Source: Stercorarius parasiticus (lineage: Eukaryota; Chordata; Aves; Charadriiformes; Stercorariidae). From it: a DNA stretch of 64,000 nucleotides. Each line of letters starts with the position of its first letter. Position 1 is the stretch's first letter. The stretch spans positions 1,319,379-1,383,378 of the forward strand of contig VWZL01006771.1 in NCBI GenBank assembly GCA_013396915.1, read 5' to 3'. The notes beneath the pieces were generated by a model that was not told the origin of the DNA, searched no databases, and worked only from the letters and a program-made list of their open reading frames with translations. A program made the translations under genes and the position numbers. Below are positions 1 to 13,100 of the stretch, in pieces.

Positions 1-60
1 GGTGGTTGCAGCTCAGACTTACCTCTGCAAGCTGCATCTGCAGCCTCCATAAACCCAGTA

Positions 61-181
61 ATTATTTGGACACTTTGTTGTGCCCTATTCTCTCCCCTTG
101 AAAGGATCAGTGCTGCAGGGTGACTTCATGGAGCATCATTTCAAGGGGAGAGCAAAGGGCACTACAAGATGTCCACATAAT
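61..181. repeat. Long hairpin / inverted repeat with 43-nt arms
   Basis: Arms 61-103 and 139-181 are reverse complements without gaps. Of 43 opposed positions 37 pair perfectly. The non-pairing positions are 66/176, 73/169, 74/168, 79/163, 87/155 and 89/153, of which 74/168 would be a G-U wobble in plus-strand RNA and 73/169 in minus-strand RNA. The inner 14 pairs (90-103 with 139-152) are perfect. The loop is 35 nt (104-138). Outside the arms, 17-60 and 182-227 show weaker, gapped complementarity. A palindromic DNA-transposon relic and an intronic structured RNA both fit. I do not recognise the family. Confidence 0.85.
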
Positions 182-1694
182 GAAATGTATCCTGAATGAC
201 ACACTGCGGTCAGAATCACTGCAAGAGTAAAGTCACAGAAAAGGGGTGTCGGGTCCAGAAAGGGATGCCTTCCAACAACAGCAGCCCGTGTTCGGTGGGG
301 TTCTGATACCAACCAACAAAACAATGGACTTGTAATTATTTTACATTAATCATTAATTTTGTATTAATCATTTAATCTATATGCATCAAAATTGTGCTAA
401 GCACACTGATACTAATTTACAGCGCACAAGACAATGAAAGAGTATTTTAAAGATCTTACAACTCACTTCATCTCAGGTGAAGATTATTTTGCTAAGCTAC
501 AATTTAAATGATTTAAAAACCAGACAACGCCCAATTTAGAGATTGATGCTACACTCTGTCCTATTTTTATTCTTCACAAAATGCAACTTCTGATGATTAC
601 TCAATATCTATGAATAATTTCCAGAGTTTTAAAATAATTTTTCTATTAATCTGTCACAGGCCATGAAACTTGACGTTTTCACCATGCTGAGTACATGAAA
701 GTTGCCAGCTTTGCCTGCCATGCAAATAAGGTTCTTAATTACAGTATTTAAAAGAACAAACCATACAAGTGCTATAATTTTTTACAGAAAAAGTGTTTGG
801 ACCCTGAGAGAGTGGGAAAATGGTCTCAAAATGCTGCTTAAATGTACAGCGATTTTTCTTTCACTCCCCAAAGATTAAGCTAAAGGATGAAAAAGTTAGG
901 TAATTAAAAAAAAAAATTATTGTATTCTATTTATATTTCCATTCTTCTTCTTTATACCTTTCAGTAGTCTGCCTGGTACACAAAGAGCAGACAATTTTTA
1001 GCCAGTAAGCATTCAATGCTTTTTACTGACTTCAGGCTTACTTACCCTCTGCACACCTGTGTTGTCAATGGAGACTGTTGAAATCACGTGTAAAATTTGT
1101 CTACTGGGATGATATTCACCTTATGCTCAGCTTGCACAAGTGACTTTTAATAATTAATGAAGAGCACGACTCATATGTTTGGACTTTTGCAGAGGTAAAG
1201 GTTGAGCATGCTCATAGCTTTGATAGCAGCCAGACAGGACACAATGTCTTTGATGAGGACTAGGCAGCACAACCAAAGACCAAAAAACCCAAACTTTACT
1301 ACAGCCTCAACTTAAAAAGCTACAAAACTCTGAGTGCTACAATCAGAGCCCTTCCTCTTGCCATCTTAAGAACCTGTTGGCTTCTCCTTTAGCTCTGAGA
1401 ACAACTAGAAGATTTGTTTGTGACCTTCCCCTGCCAGCTGTGAGGGAGAGACATTTACTTTGCAAAGGAGGCACTGCAAGCGGAATTTATTGGGCTCTTT
1501 CGGTCGCACCTACAGATGTATTTTGCTCTGGCTGCCTTTATGGCTCCTCATACAAACCCTTGGCCCAGGCAACTTGTGGTGCAGCTCATAGGCCTGGATA
1601 TGTAATATTTACTCGCTAGGGTGTAAAAAAAAAAAGCAAAGAAGAAGTATTTATCTTTTGCAGCTGGGTCAGCAGGTCTGCAATATTCATGCAA

Positions 1695-1716
1695 TCCATC
1701 CATCCATCCATCCAGG
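1695..1716 (+). repeat. (ATCC)n simple repeat
   Basis: The stretch reads AATCC then CATC-type units repeated about five times. It is a short tetranucleotide microsatellite. Confidence 0.85.
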
Positions 1717-1975
1717 TGACAAAGAAAGAAAAAAAGTGTGTGTTTGTGTAAGTAGGAGAATCAGTTAGTCAAGGGCTAGAGGATCAAGAAAGACATAGAC
1801 ATAGGATTAATTTTGTATATTTCTTATAAGGGACTATTCTTTTAAACAGATCTCTACACGATAATCTTTTTACATTTCTAATATTAGCTATTCTATTTGT
1901 GGACCAAGCTTTAGTTCAAGAGTGAGAATCACAGTTCTCTGTTTCTATTCTCATATCCGTCACCAAGTCTGTACC

Positions 1976-2080
1976 ATCTTAGGGAAAATCAAGCAAACTG
2001 TCTGGAGTTTCAATTTACCCATCTGTAGAATGGAAATGATTACCTGGTAATAATATGTGAAATGTTATATAAATAAAATC
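1976..2080 (+). mobile_element. MIR / CORE-SINE-like relic
   Basis: CTTAGGGAAAATCAAGCAAA, then CTGTCTGGAGTTTCAATTTA and CCCATCTGTAGAATGGAAAT follow the MIR core order: CTTGGGCAAGTCA, CTCTCTG, CAGTTTCC, CATCTGTAAAATGGGGATAAT. It is diverged but collinear. Confidence 0.6.
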
Positions 2081-4756
2081 CAATGGCACATGTTCAGTGA
2101 CTTGCTTGAAACAAAGGAGTGTATCCTGCCTACCCTATAATGTTATGAACTTTGATTTTATTAAAAAATGAATATGATGGCATTCTCAGTAACACAGAGG
2201 CATGAGCAGTCGAGAAGTATGAAGTTAAAAATAGATAAACTTCAGAAGCTCACTTATTTGTAAAAACCTTCTCTTGAGTAGGACCTATGAGTACATGGAA
2301 ATGCATCTATAACACTGGATTTCATTCTGCTTTTGACTACAAAGGTGCAAATCCTCTGATTTAAGGAGATGAAATGTTGTAATGGAAAAGGAAGCTTCGT
2401 ACATTTTTATTTATAAGAGTCTCCCTAGATTTTTATGGTCTTTTTGTTTTGTCACCTAGAATTCATAAAATGCTGCAGGCCAAAACCCTTCTTGTTATTT
2501 TAATGTATTTTTATATTTTTCTAGCAGGAAAGTTACAGTGGAGAAGGCAAAATGATCTTGGTTATATGCACATTTATTAAAGAAAAGCACACAAAATATA
2601 TTGTACCTTGGGGAAAAAGCCGCAAGACTAATGTAATGCTAAGGTTGAGAAATCACTCATTTTTAAGTAAAGGAATGCATAGTTGAAACTCCCACCTTAT
2701 TTTTGTTTCCTTACCCTGATTCCTTTAAAAATTGATGTATCTTTATATTATAAATTAGTTGTCAAATAAGACAATATGTACCAGAAGACACAATGTAATT
2801 TCTTATAAAAGCCTGCATGCAATGACTTACAGCAGTGCATTTTTCAGACAATTTGTTTTCCAGATTCATTAAATCTGTGGAAGGAGTCAAGTTTGAATAA
2901 AAGTGGTTCCATTATTTCTGAGTTATGCTTTTATAAGATTTTAAACAAGATTATGCCAAATAGCTTTAGTCTGTTGGTTTGCTATTTAAAATCAAAGAAC
3001 AGATGACAAATATTGCTCAACTTTTTTGAAAGTTATGTCCTTTTTATTGAGACCAAGCATAGCACAGTTCAAATGGAAATAAAAATGTTGCTTAATTTCT
3101 GGACAATAAATGGAATGGAAATAAAAATTCAATCTATTGAGAGTTTATAAGATAGCACCTTAAGGGGAGCAGGATGGACTATATGTTTTTTCATGAGTAC
3201 AATATTAGAACATTCCTCTCACTAAATATAAAGGGCATAGATGGCAGAATCCAGAATCTGCCAATCTAGAAAAGATTTTGGAAGAATATCCATCCACTGG
3301 TGTCCAATATAAAACATAAGAGAAGATTAATCACACTGAATCAAGGAGAAAAGAATCATGGAGAATCTGTACAGTAGAGGGAAGCTTGCAGATACAAACC
3401 TAACAAGACACTGTGCTACCTGTCCCACTACTGCTGTGATTAAATAATCCCCCCTCACACTATCCTGCCTCTCAAGCTACCAATAATTTCCTGAGATGTT
3501 CACATTTAGAGCATACATATACCACATGTCATAATCCATCAGCATGATGAACTGAAAATACCAAGTACTGTTCCAGTGTCTAGGTTCTGGATGACTGAAT
3601 ATGATTAACTGGCTGATTGAGTTTTTCAAGTGTTAGAAAAATAACATGACAAACAATGAACAAAACCTATATAGCATGATTAGGACACTACAGCCAATGC
3701 ACATGTCCATAATAGGTGAGGCTGGGAGCTCCACTCATCACTCTGCCTGCCCAACACTTCCGATTTGAACACATTTAAAGCTTCTCCAAACTTTCACCAC
3801 TTGGTTTGATTTTCAGACATCTTCTTCAGTTCAAGCTCTTTTCACTGGGATGGTTGGCTGGCTTTTCAAATTGCATTTATTCCAGCCCAACCGTTTCAGC
3901 CCTTCCTAAGAATAAGGATAATGATAGGTATTGTTTGGTAGTGTAAGACCTTTTCTTTGAAAAGGATGTGGAAAGTGTCTCTAACCCCGCTACTTGAAAA
4001 CAGAGATTTGAAGTATGGCAAGAATGTGCTTGTAGCTGTCCTCATTATGAAATTCCGAATTCAAGCTTTTGTTAGATCACTGTTTACATAAAAATATGTA
4101 AAAAACATAGTTGACACCAAGGACATACTACAGTATAATAGGAAAAATCAATCTTGACTTACTTCGTATCTAGGTAGACAGTCTTTCTTTTCAAAGTGTT
4201 TTTCAATAGGATCCCTGACATCCACGGATGAACAGTGGTCAAGTGGCAGAAAAGACCAATATTTTCAAGGGCCTCAACTTATTTTTGTCAGACTGCAGGA
4301 AGTATGTTGCAAATAAGGTATGGAACGATGAAGATGTAAAGGTACTACGATTACTTTGAGTTCTTCTGGTACCGTCCATTTCTGCCTCAGATTCAGATTC
4401 AGACTCAGTTCATTTGAAGCCAAGTCATTTCAGGTAATTTTTTCTACAGACCAAGTAGCACTGTCTAAACTGAAAGCTGACTTCTGGGGCTGCTGAACAC
4501 TCAGAATGGCAACTGAAAGCAATGAGATCACTGTCTCAATAAGTGAAGTTCTTTACAGAAGAGGCTGAATAAGCTATACTCTGAGACATCAGACTGGACA
4601 CCTCACATTAGCAAATGCTTTGATGTTAATCTCTTCATGCATAGCTCCAGCTCTGAGTGGTCCTAATAATACCTCAATCTCATGTGACTTAAATATATCA
4701 ATTCATGTTCATCAAGAATTTTGATAGTGTGGTGAAGAGCACCACAGGAAAAAAAA

Positions 4757-4776
4757 ACCAAACCAAACCAAACCAA
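4757..4776 (+). repeat. (AAACC)n simple repeat
   Basis: Four copies of AAACC follow an A run at 4749-4757. Confidence 0.85.
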
Positions 4777-6569
4777 GAGGAAATGGGTTTTCTGACCTCA
4801 AAGCAGGATTTGAATAATGTGTTATAAATAAATCCTGAAGCCATACATTGAACAATGAGAATAAAATGAAACATTGAAGAGCTGCTCATTAACTCAGCAT
4901 TTTACTTCCTGCATATGGAATAAGACAGAAGGCTGTAGAAAAATACATAGATATGATCAAGTATTTCAAAACTATATCATAATTAGTCTTTATAGAATGA
5001 CTGATATCTTTTGGTCAGCTGAACAACAAAACAAAATAATGAAAATAATGGCTTGAGTTGAGTCCGAAATCAATTTTTTATTTATTCGTATCACCAAAAT
5101 AGAAGCATTTTCTTTATAAGCCAGTAATAAGATAGTTAAATTTTGAAACTGGTTATTACTTTGAATTTAAAAGTTATAGTATTTTAATTTCAAAATAACA
5201 AACCACACTGCTGTGTCTGCCACAAATTTTGAAAGGTATTTTCAGTTGAAGCTGCCATACAGTTTCTGTACATACCTTCAGTTAACCTGAATTTTCATTT
5301 TTCACATAATAAACTATTCAAGTAAAACATGGAATTCACCTCTAATCTCAGTGTGAGTATGGAGAGTGGTCAGGTGAAAGCTGAACAACCAACCCAAGGC
5401 CTGGCAGTTTGAGTTTTAGACTCTGAAGCATCAGTGATTTGGTCTTTTAAGTTAGCTTTGGATGTACAATAGAGATGCAACCAACTTTAGAAGATAGGGG
5501 AATACTGGTTAAGTTTTATGGCTTTGCAATCCAGGACATTACATTCAATAATCAGAATCAGCTTTTTCAACTTGAAAAATCTATTTATATTAGCATTTGA
5601 AATTTAGCATAAGTATCCTGTTCATCCCCAACATTATATGTATATATATTGATTATGTGCTTATACAGGCAATTACACGAGCATCAAATACAGACTAACG
5701 TTATTGTATGGAATATAGAGTGCTCTGCTACAGGTTTTCCACTGAAAAATTAGACATGGAAATGGGCATGCTTGTTGGTCAAGTAGTCATGTCTCCTGAA
5801 AGGACACTTCTTTGAGTACTGAGTTTAGGTATGTTAGAAGGCAAAAATGACAAAGATGCCCACTAAGATGAATGGGTGGAGGAAGCCAAAGTGGTAGAAA
5901 AACAACAGGGGAAAAAGAAACACCTAGAGCAAGAGATCTTCAATGGCAATAGGGAAAATCATATAAGACTAAAGAGAGGAATAAGAAGGAAAAGAAAAAA
6001 AATCAGTGCTACTGCAGCATCCATCAGAGAACACAATGTTCAGTTGAAAATCTCACTCTTAACTGGAGTCCGAGTATGGTAGGATATGCAGTCTGGAATA
6101 CTATGAAATCAGACTAATCCATTTTCTTTCCACAGAAAGGTATTCAGCTAAGCTTAGAGTTGAAAACCTCCCTTACCAATGTTCTCAGTAAATAACCCAG
6201 GTATGAGAACATTAAATAAAAATTCAGAAATAATTCATATTCTCATCAGAAACCAAAGAGGTTATGTATGTTCTAATTCAATGGCTTTGATTATACATTC
6301 TGAGTGTCCTTTCCACTACCTTCACAGTTTAGCTTACAGATTTTAGTATTCTTATTATATTTGGATGTTTCTTGATAACCTCCCTCGTATGTAAGTTTAT
6401 TCTATAACGTGTGAAGAACTGTAATTATATCAAGAAGGCCGATGTTGCAGATTGTAGAGTGGTAAAGTCATTATTTTTTTAAATAAATACAAACCCTCCT
6501 AACACTACTACCCATCTGACTTCAATCCACGATACTAGCCCAACAATCAATCACCAGGGCCATTGGACA

Positions 6570-6910
6570 CCCATAATTAGATTATAAAATCATAACTATA
6601 GTCATTTTACGTCTGCTTGCATAATTACATCAGCATGCTAATATCCTTTTAATGGTCTCTAATGATGTAATAAGAAATAATGGAATTTATTTGACAGCTA
6701 CATAATCATTAACAAAACATATTAAGCATAACTATTACTTCCATAAAGATTCAGGCTGTATCCAAAAGTGACAGCTAACATGTTGGATCTTTTCTTCAAC
6801 GCTGAAATATTTCTAATTATGAATTCCCCAAATCTATTCCCACTTATCTGCTTCACAGGGCGAGCAAAGTTTATGTCAATGCAAACTTGACAACAAACCA
6901 ACTGTAGAAG
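6570..6910. promoter_or_regulatory. Candidate intronic regulatory block (homeodomain-type motifs)
   Basis: TAATTA occurs at 6574-6579, 6622-6627 and 6814-6819. An octamer-like ATGCTAAT lies at 6635-6642 and a TGACAG (TALE-type) site at 6692-6697. No repeat is recognisable across the block. The call is inference from motif density only; conservation was not tested. Confidence 0.25.
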
Positions 6911-9290
6911 TGGACTGAACGCTCTGGGAGCGAGGCCTGAGGCTATACTGTGAATTGAAGCCATCGGTTAAAGTTGGCAGGATTGTGAACAAGAGAAGAA
7001 AAGATAAGCTGATTACTACCATGCATCAACTAATCAAGAACTAGCACAGAAATTGGTAGGAATCCATGGCAAAAGCAACTGTACACTTACCAAACTCCAA
7101 AGCACAGGAAAAATCCTAAAAATATAGGGAAGAACGGAAGACATTTGCAGACAAAACTAACTAAAGGTAGTAAAGTATTTGTGAAGCAGTCCCTTTAAAA
7201 GTCCCTTTTAGAGAAAAGGACAAGAAACTCTAAATTGAGAATTTAAAGAACTTTAGAAGAACTCTTCACTCACCCTGTCTCCTCAGTTCTTCTTACAGGA
7301 TTCCTATTGAATGTGATGGCTTTGTCTATACTCCCAAATTAACCCCGTGATTCTCATAAAGATGTCTTTACCCTGAAATCTTTGCAATAGTCAAAAAAAT
7401 TCAGGTCTACGCTGTTATTTTCTTACCAATCAGAATTCTTGGAGGGAAAAGAGAGACTTGAGAATTTTACACCAACATAATACTTAGGTCAGAGTTCAAA
7501 GTAGACTTTTTAAAAAAATGAATCCCTAAGAAAAAGAGTATTTTTAGTGGCCAGTAAACTAAAATAATTTAAATCCCCCATAATGCCTTAGGCAAAGTAA
7601 AACGCATATTTCCTGAGAGGACTCGTTATCACACTTTGGTATGTCAAAGGTGGATTAGGAATCACAACGATATCAAGTCCTTCCTGAAACCCCTCTCCAT
7701 GATGCCACTCAGAAGATAAGCAGAGCTTTCAAATTCATAGTTTTCCAGCGATGGCTATGCAGTGATGACAAAAGAACAAATCCAAAAAGCGTTAATTCTT
7801 TGCTTGGTGAGGCCTTGTTCTAAAGCCTCTACTACTGCTATATCTACTGGCCAGCTCCGCGCTTCTTTAGCATTTCATGGGTTTAGCGCGAGTCAAAGCA
7901 TCTCATTTTCCTGAGCAAAGAAAAATTATTATGGATGAATTCTTCACTAACTTGAGATTTGGGATAATCTTTCCCACATTTATAGATATTTTAGAAAGGA
8001 AAAGACTGTGTTTGTGTTGATAGACAGAATACCTGGTCCTGTTTGGAGTTACTGTCATTCAAACCACACTTTTAAAATACTGACCATACAATACAAGTAC
8101 TTTCAGTACAGTCGTATGACTGCATATTAATGGACACAAAATAACCAGCTTCCCTAATGTCGCACATTAAAAAAAAAAAAAAAAGGTTGTTCATAGCTAG
8201 CTATATCACTGGAGGCATATTTTTCATTAGAGAATGAATCTACAGCCTGCCAATTGCAATGCTGTTGTGATTTATCAAATGATAAAAAATAACCAAAAGG
8301 GTTTATGCTAACAATTAGAAAGGTAGGTGAAAGTGCTCTTGTACTGTAAATGCATGAAGTTAATGAAGCAGAACCCGTTGATTCCAGCAGAGAAATTGTT
8401 CCATGGGATTACCCCTTTAAATGTGCAGCAGACTTTATCTGCTAGTATTCAAAGTCAAGGTTGCAAGTTCTCTTTACAGGGAAGACCTTATAATATTGTA
8501 ATTTCTTGTAATTTCAAAACTAAGTTTTTATATGAAATACATTTCATAAAATACAAGTAAAAAGACTTTCAGCAATACAAAGAATTGTTCTAGGAAACAA
8601 AATATGGGAATATTTTCCTTATAAACAACTAAAGCCAATACGTGTGGTATTTGTCAGATTTCTAAAAAGATTTTCTCACCAGTAGTCTATTTCTCCCTAC
8701 ATATACAGTAATAAAAGGGGTACCATTTTTTTTCCAAATAATAATAAACACTTCCACTAGAGATGAAACATCTTCAGACGATGTCTTAAAACACAGTATT
8801 AAATGATGAATTACATTCACTGGAACTGAAGGTTAAAGAAAAGCTGATGGCAGCACATGTGAGGCTGAGAAAGATGCTGCACTTCAGCAACCTGACTCAT
8901 GGGCCAAAACCAGCATCCCCAAACCCTCTGAAACATAGGCAGGAACTGGATGCTACCCAGACATCAGTTATTTTCTGCACACCACGATGTGACTTCTTTC
9001 CAGCAAGCTGTCAAAACCCTCCCACAGCTGACCCTTCTTTTCCATTACTTTTCTATCAAACTATTTTGATTTTCTGTTTTATGAAAGAATTAAGTTTTGT
9101 GAAGGAAATGTTCCTACCAAAGTGATTTCAGGAAATCCTCAATCTAAAAATTTTTACTGGACATGGCAAATCATAACCTTCTAGTTCAGGAGATGAACAT
9201 GCAGAGCAGTAACCAGTGTGAATCATATGAAGAAAACCGGTACCTCAACATAGCTGAACTCCCTGTGACTTGTTAAATAAGTAGCTGACC

Positions 9291-9470
9291 AAGCAGCATG
9301 ACCTAGTGTGCCATGTGCCAGACTCAAAGCGAGGGACCCAGGTTCTTATCCATCTCTGATGTCATTTTCCCCTTCAGCAACGCTGGGTATAATGACCCTT
9401 AACAAGACTTTCCTTACCTAGAAACTGTTAAACAAGGTTGGTAATATTTTTACAGCACTTTGAACAGACT
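9291..9470 (+). mobile_element. MIR / CORE-SINE-like relic
   Basis: AAGCAGCATGACCTAGTGTG, a CCCAGGTTCTTATCC box, TCATTTTCCCC, a GGGTATAATGACC segment and CAGCACTTTGAACAG occur in the same order as in the MIR consensus (head, TTCGAATCC-like box, CAGTTTCC region, tail). Divergence is high. Confidence 0.5.
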
Positions 9471-9701
9471 ACTTTTCCTTACAGAAGCATAGGAAAATTT
9501 CAGTCTTTATAATTTTTTCAAAATAATTTGTTCCTGTGTGTAGGCAATGTTATAAAGATCACCGCGATATTCTTTTTTTTTGTCTCCCGCACGCTCTCAT
9601 TAATTTTGGCATTAAAGAGTAGATATTTTCTTGTAAGACAAACTATTCAAAAATAATGAGAAATCCAATAAAATAAAAAGGGGCAAATTCCATGTACGTA
9701 C

Positions 9702-9788
9702 TTGACATCATCGAAGGCACTCATCTGCAGCTTCAGGAGATCTGCCACTTCCTTTATTAACTCCAAGCCCTTTTCCACACTCAGGGGG
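9702..9788 (-). CDS. PTPRN2: PTPRN2 exon, start of membrane-proximal IA-2 ectodomain (87 nt)
   Basis: This is the last PTPRN2 exon in the window. It encodes PLSVEKGLELIKEVADLL then KLQMSAFDDV. Recalled human PTPRN2 has PLRPEEGRRLVEDVARLL then QVPSSAFADV, so about half the residues match in an ungapped alignment. This is the start of the SEA-like membrane-proximal ectodomain (the IA-2 receptor family domain). The acceptor is TTTCAACAG before CCCCCTG, entering in phase 2. The donor is GTCAA then gtacgt, leaving in phase 2, so the next exon should complete Lys or Asn and continue with the V-L-G-P-type segment. That exon is not visible down to position 1. The exon sits 21 kb from its upstream neighbour. 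Confidence 0.94.
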
Positions 9789-11063
9789 CTGTTGAAAGGG
9801 AGCAAGAAAACAGAGCATTACGAAAATGGAACTCATCAATACTTGAGAGGCTAAAAGTCCCAAAAGAGTTATCACCTTGGCCTCTTAGAGTCTGAAAGCC
9901 ACCACTAACTCTATTCCTGTCACATAGTGATCGTGATATCAAGGGAATTGGGATCAGGTGCTTCTTCAGGCATGATGAATCACCTGAATTTTCCAGCAAT
10001 AAGACAAACAATAAGGTGTAAATGGAATTGTTAGGAAGTGTAATGGGCCCATGATGCAGCAACCAGTTCATCTCGGTCCTCAATAAAAAATGTAATAAAG
10101 TAAAAGGACAGAAAGAGAGAAAAGGATTCACGAGACAAGGAGGGAAACAAACAATGAAAGTCAAATTGCAGGCTCAGTATCAAATGGACAAGGGAAAAGC
10201 ATATTTTTAAATTCATTAGTTTTTAAAATGAATCTTTGCCCGGTGAAAGGATACAAAATTATTATGGATTTGAGGGTAAACAATGGGGTAAGGCACACAG
10301 TCCAGAGGACGCTGATTAGATACATAGGATTTAGTTTGGTGTCTGTATGCACTGCTGACAGAACCTGCTTTAAATCTTTTTAACCTTTGTCAATGCCACA
10401 TTTACATTTTTTAATTTAGAAAACAGGTTGCAATCAAGCCTAACACAAGAGGACTGCTAACATTTAAAAAAGCACTTATCTAGATGCAAAATTTGTATTT
10501 GCAAAAAATTCAGGTTATTAGAGTTGTTTTGACTCTAAAGATGCATTAAGAACATTCTGTCCCTAATATACAGATCATACCTTGTTTAGTTGTTGTTCAG
10601 TACTGTGGAACCAAATACAAAAGTATTTAGAAAGTAAAAAGGTAAGGAAATGATATAGAAATGTCCAGTGAGAGCAAGAGACACAACATGCTCTGTCTAA
10701 ATTGCAATTATAGAATTATTCTCAACATTGTTAAAGCCCCAAAGATCATACAACTAAACCTTACAAGCTTGATACTTATCTAACTTATGCCATGGTAAAA
10801 AAGAAACAACTTTGATGAGACTAACCCAGTGGAAAAAGGTTCTGTATTTTTTCCTTAGGATTTAGAACAAGTAGGAGAAGGGGGTGTCAAAAGAAGAGCA
10901 TCCTGTTAGACATGATCTTTTCAACTGGACTAAGGGGGAAAGAGGATTTTTCAAACCTCTGTACCCAGGTTATTATTTCTGGTTCACAGTGAAAGTTTTG
11001 GAATCTAATTTTATATCATGGTAATCATCGCCACACTTTTATTTATTGTCTGCAATGAGCACT

Positions 11064-11083
11064 GTTTATTTATTTATTTATTG
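11064..11083 (+). repeat. (TTTA)n simple repeat
   Basis: This is a short perfect run of TTTA units, about 4.5 copies. Confidence 0.8.
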
Positions 11084-11756
11084 TACTGGGTTCTGCATAC
11101 ACTGCCCTAAGGGCACCTCTATTTAAATAACGGGATGTCTTATGTGGATGTTGGTTGGGATGGAATTGCTCAGCCTCCCTTCATGCTACTAACCCAAAAT
11201 GCTCAAGAGAACTCCTGTCACACAAGCAGAGGTAGCCCCTCAAGGCACCAGATAAATTTAGACTTTTCCTAGATGTCTAAGACAGAAACGTTCCTGTGTG
11301 AAAGTAACAGAAGAATATGATTGTTTCTGTAAGGAAAAAAAATGTACTATAGATTATTCATAAAACCCCTATATTTCAAGGACTGACAGCGGGTAGAAAT
11401 GTGATTATTCCCATCACTATGAAAGCAGATTGTCATAGTGACTCAGGGGCTTATGTGTTAATTAAATCTTTTCTCCCAAAGACGTTGGCTTAAATTTTAT
11501 GGAAATGATTGGTGTCAGTAAGTGGGCTTTTACTGTAATAGCAAGTCTATGCGGTAGTGCAGGCAAAGTCTGCTGCATACATTGGTGTCATTTTTTTAAC
11601 CAAGGGAGTCTCATTTGTAAACGCTCAACCTCCTACCTACTCCCTGCTTACCCCTCCTCCCCTCAAAAAGCATTCCCCAACTTCAAAAACAAGGTATGCT
11701 GCTACAAGCCAATGTAGTAACTGCAATGGGGGATGTAATCAGAGCATTTGAATGAT

Positions 11757-11780
11757 GGAGAGAAAATGGGAGAGAAAATG
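11757..11780 (+). repeat. Perfect 12-bp tandem duplication
   Basis: GGAGAGAAAATG occurs twice in direct succession. Confidence 0.85.
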
Positions 11781-13080
11781 GTCTGAAAGGCCATTCTTTT
11801 GCAAGCCTGAACATCCAGGAATAGTCTTAATAACTCTCATCCAATACCAAATTAAAACACATAGGTTCCCAAACTCACATGCAGTTTGTTAGGCTAAGAA
11901 ACCGTCATTCATAACAGCTCAGGAAAGGGGCAGAACCAGTACTCTTTGGTACCAGTACTATCATTGATCACACTATCACATTTGAGGATTCACATTAAGA
12001 ATGATTAATTTATATCACCATATTTTCCAATATAAGTTTTCCAACTTCTTAACATTGATACATACTAGTACTGTTTATAACAGTTCTGTGACAGTTGTAC
12101 TGTAGGAGAGCTGAATATTCAAAACCTTTCTCTAAAAATGCCAGAATGTCATTTTCCACGCTCTATTTCTGCTTTGCTTTTGTTTAGCATTGCTCAGCGT
12201 TGCATCATTTGCACTTGTACAGTGATTGCCTTTAGCTTTGTTTACACAGAGAGAGCACACCCTTCCCACCAGCACAGTGTTAAACAAACTAGCCTACATC
12301 GCAACAGCGCCGCGCACCCACATCACCCGTCTGATTTCAGGTTTATACAAGGACTGTTACCAGAAGACAACTTGCAAACATCACCTATCCTCCTGCCCGT
12401 GGTCCTCCCACATGTCCCCCAGTACGAGCACACAGTACTCGTGGAACAGCTGCTATCTGTGATCTTTCACGTGCTATGCTGGGTTTTCGGTGTGCTTGAT
12501 TCAGCCCTACATGGGAAGAAGTTTCTGTATTAGGGAGTGGGGTTTTTTTTATGAATATCATTCATCTATTGATTGTGAGGGTTCAACTACTATGGAATTA
12601 GTTCAAAGGAAAGTGTTACATAAACCAGCAAAGAAAGACAAAAAACAGTTGTTCAGATAAGGAACAAACAACGGAAATTGCAGTAGTAGAAAGAAGACTC
12701 TTTAGACAGCCCTGATGATGAAACTACTTTATCAAGGCCAAAGACCTGGAGGAAAGCTAAGGGTGGGGGTAGGGTTCACACTACTTTGTCTGAACTGTCA
12801 AGATGGTAATTTCAGTTCCCTATACTGGGGGTGAAGAGTGGGGCCACCCTTTTTGGTGACAGTTCTTGCTGGCTCCAATTCACCCGGAGCAGCATGGCAC
12901 AGAGGGAGTCTCTGGGCTATGGCCTCTCAGTTTCCAGACATGCTACAACACAAGTCCAACCCATATGAGCTTTCTTTTGGGAGCCTGTGATGAGACATTT
13001 CAGTACAATAGTAATGGTGATCCCTTAAAAGAGAAATCACAACTTAGGCCTCAAAGATCCAAAACATGTACTGGGAAAAA

Positions 13081-13100
13081 CAAAAGGCACCAAAAGGCAC
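13081..13100 (+). repeat. Perfect 10-bp tandem duplication
   Basis: CAAAAGGCAC occurs twice in direct succession. Confidence 0.85.

Larger units (their letters stand above)
1..9701 (-). other. PTPRN2: PTPRN2 intron (partial), downstream of the 9702-9788 exon
   Basis: I read this stretch on both strands and found no exon with PTPRN2-like sequence and usable splice sites. The next expected exon, encoding the rest of the membrane-proximal ectodomain, must lie to the left of position 1. The stretch contains the long hairpin at 61-181, MIR-like relics at about 1976-2080 and 9291-9470, short simple repeats, and an AT-rich block with clustered TAATTA sites at 6570-6910. Open frames here are short and show no recognisable domain. 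Confidence 0.85.

Noticed and set aside
24..130. Possible further PTPRN2 exon before the minus-strand donor GCAGAG/gtaagt at about 21-23
   Set aside because: The donor looks strong and an AG lies upstream, but the frame required by the previous exon hits a stop, and no peptide resembles the expected V-L-G-P-type segment. The sequence is part of the hairpin.
5876..6082. Lysine/arginine-rich 68-codon frame
   Set aside because: It is produced by a purine-rich stretch and has no homology or splice context.
9781..10164. 127-codon minus-strand frame overlapping the exon at 9702-9788
   Set aside because: It is in a different frame from the PTPRN2 exon and crosses the splice acceptor. The frame matching PTPRN2 is used instead.
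12138..12533. 131-codon plus-strand open frame
   Set aside because: It is the longest frame outside the exons and the CR1, but shows no recognisable domain, no splice context and an alternative overlapping frame. It lies antisense inside a PTPRN2 intron.
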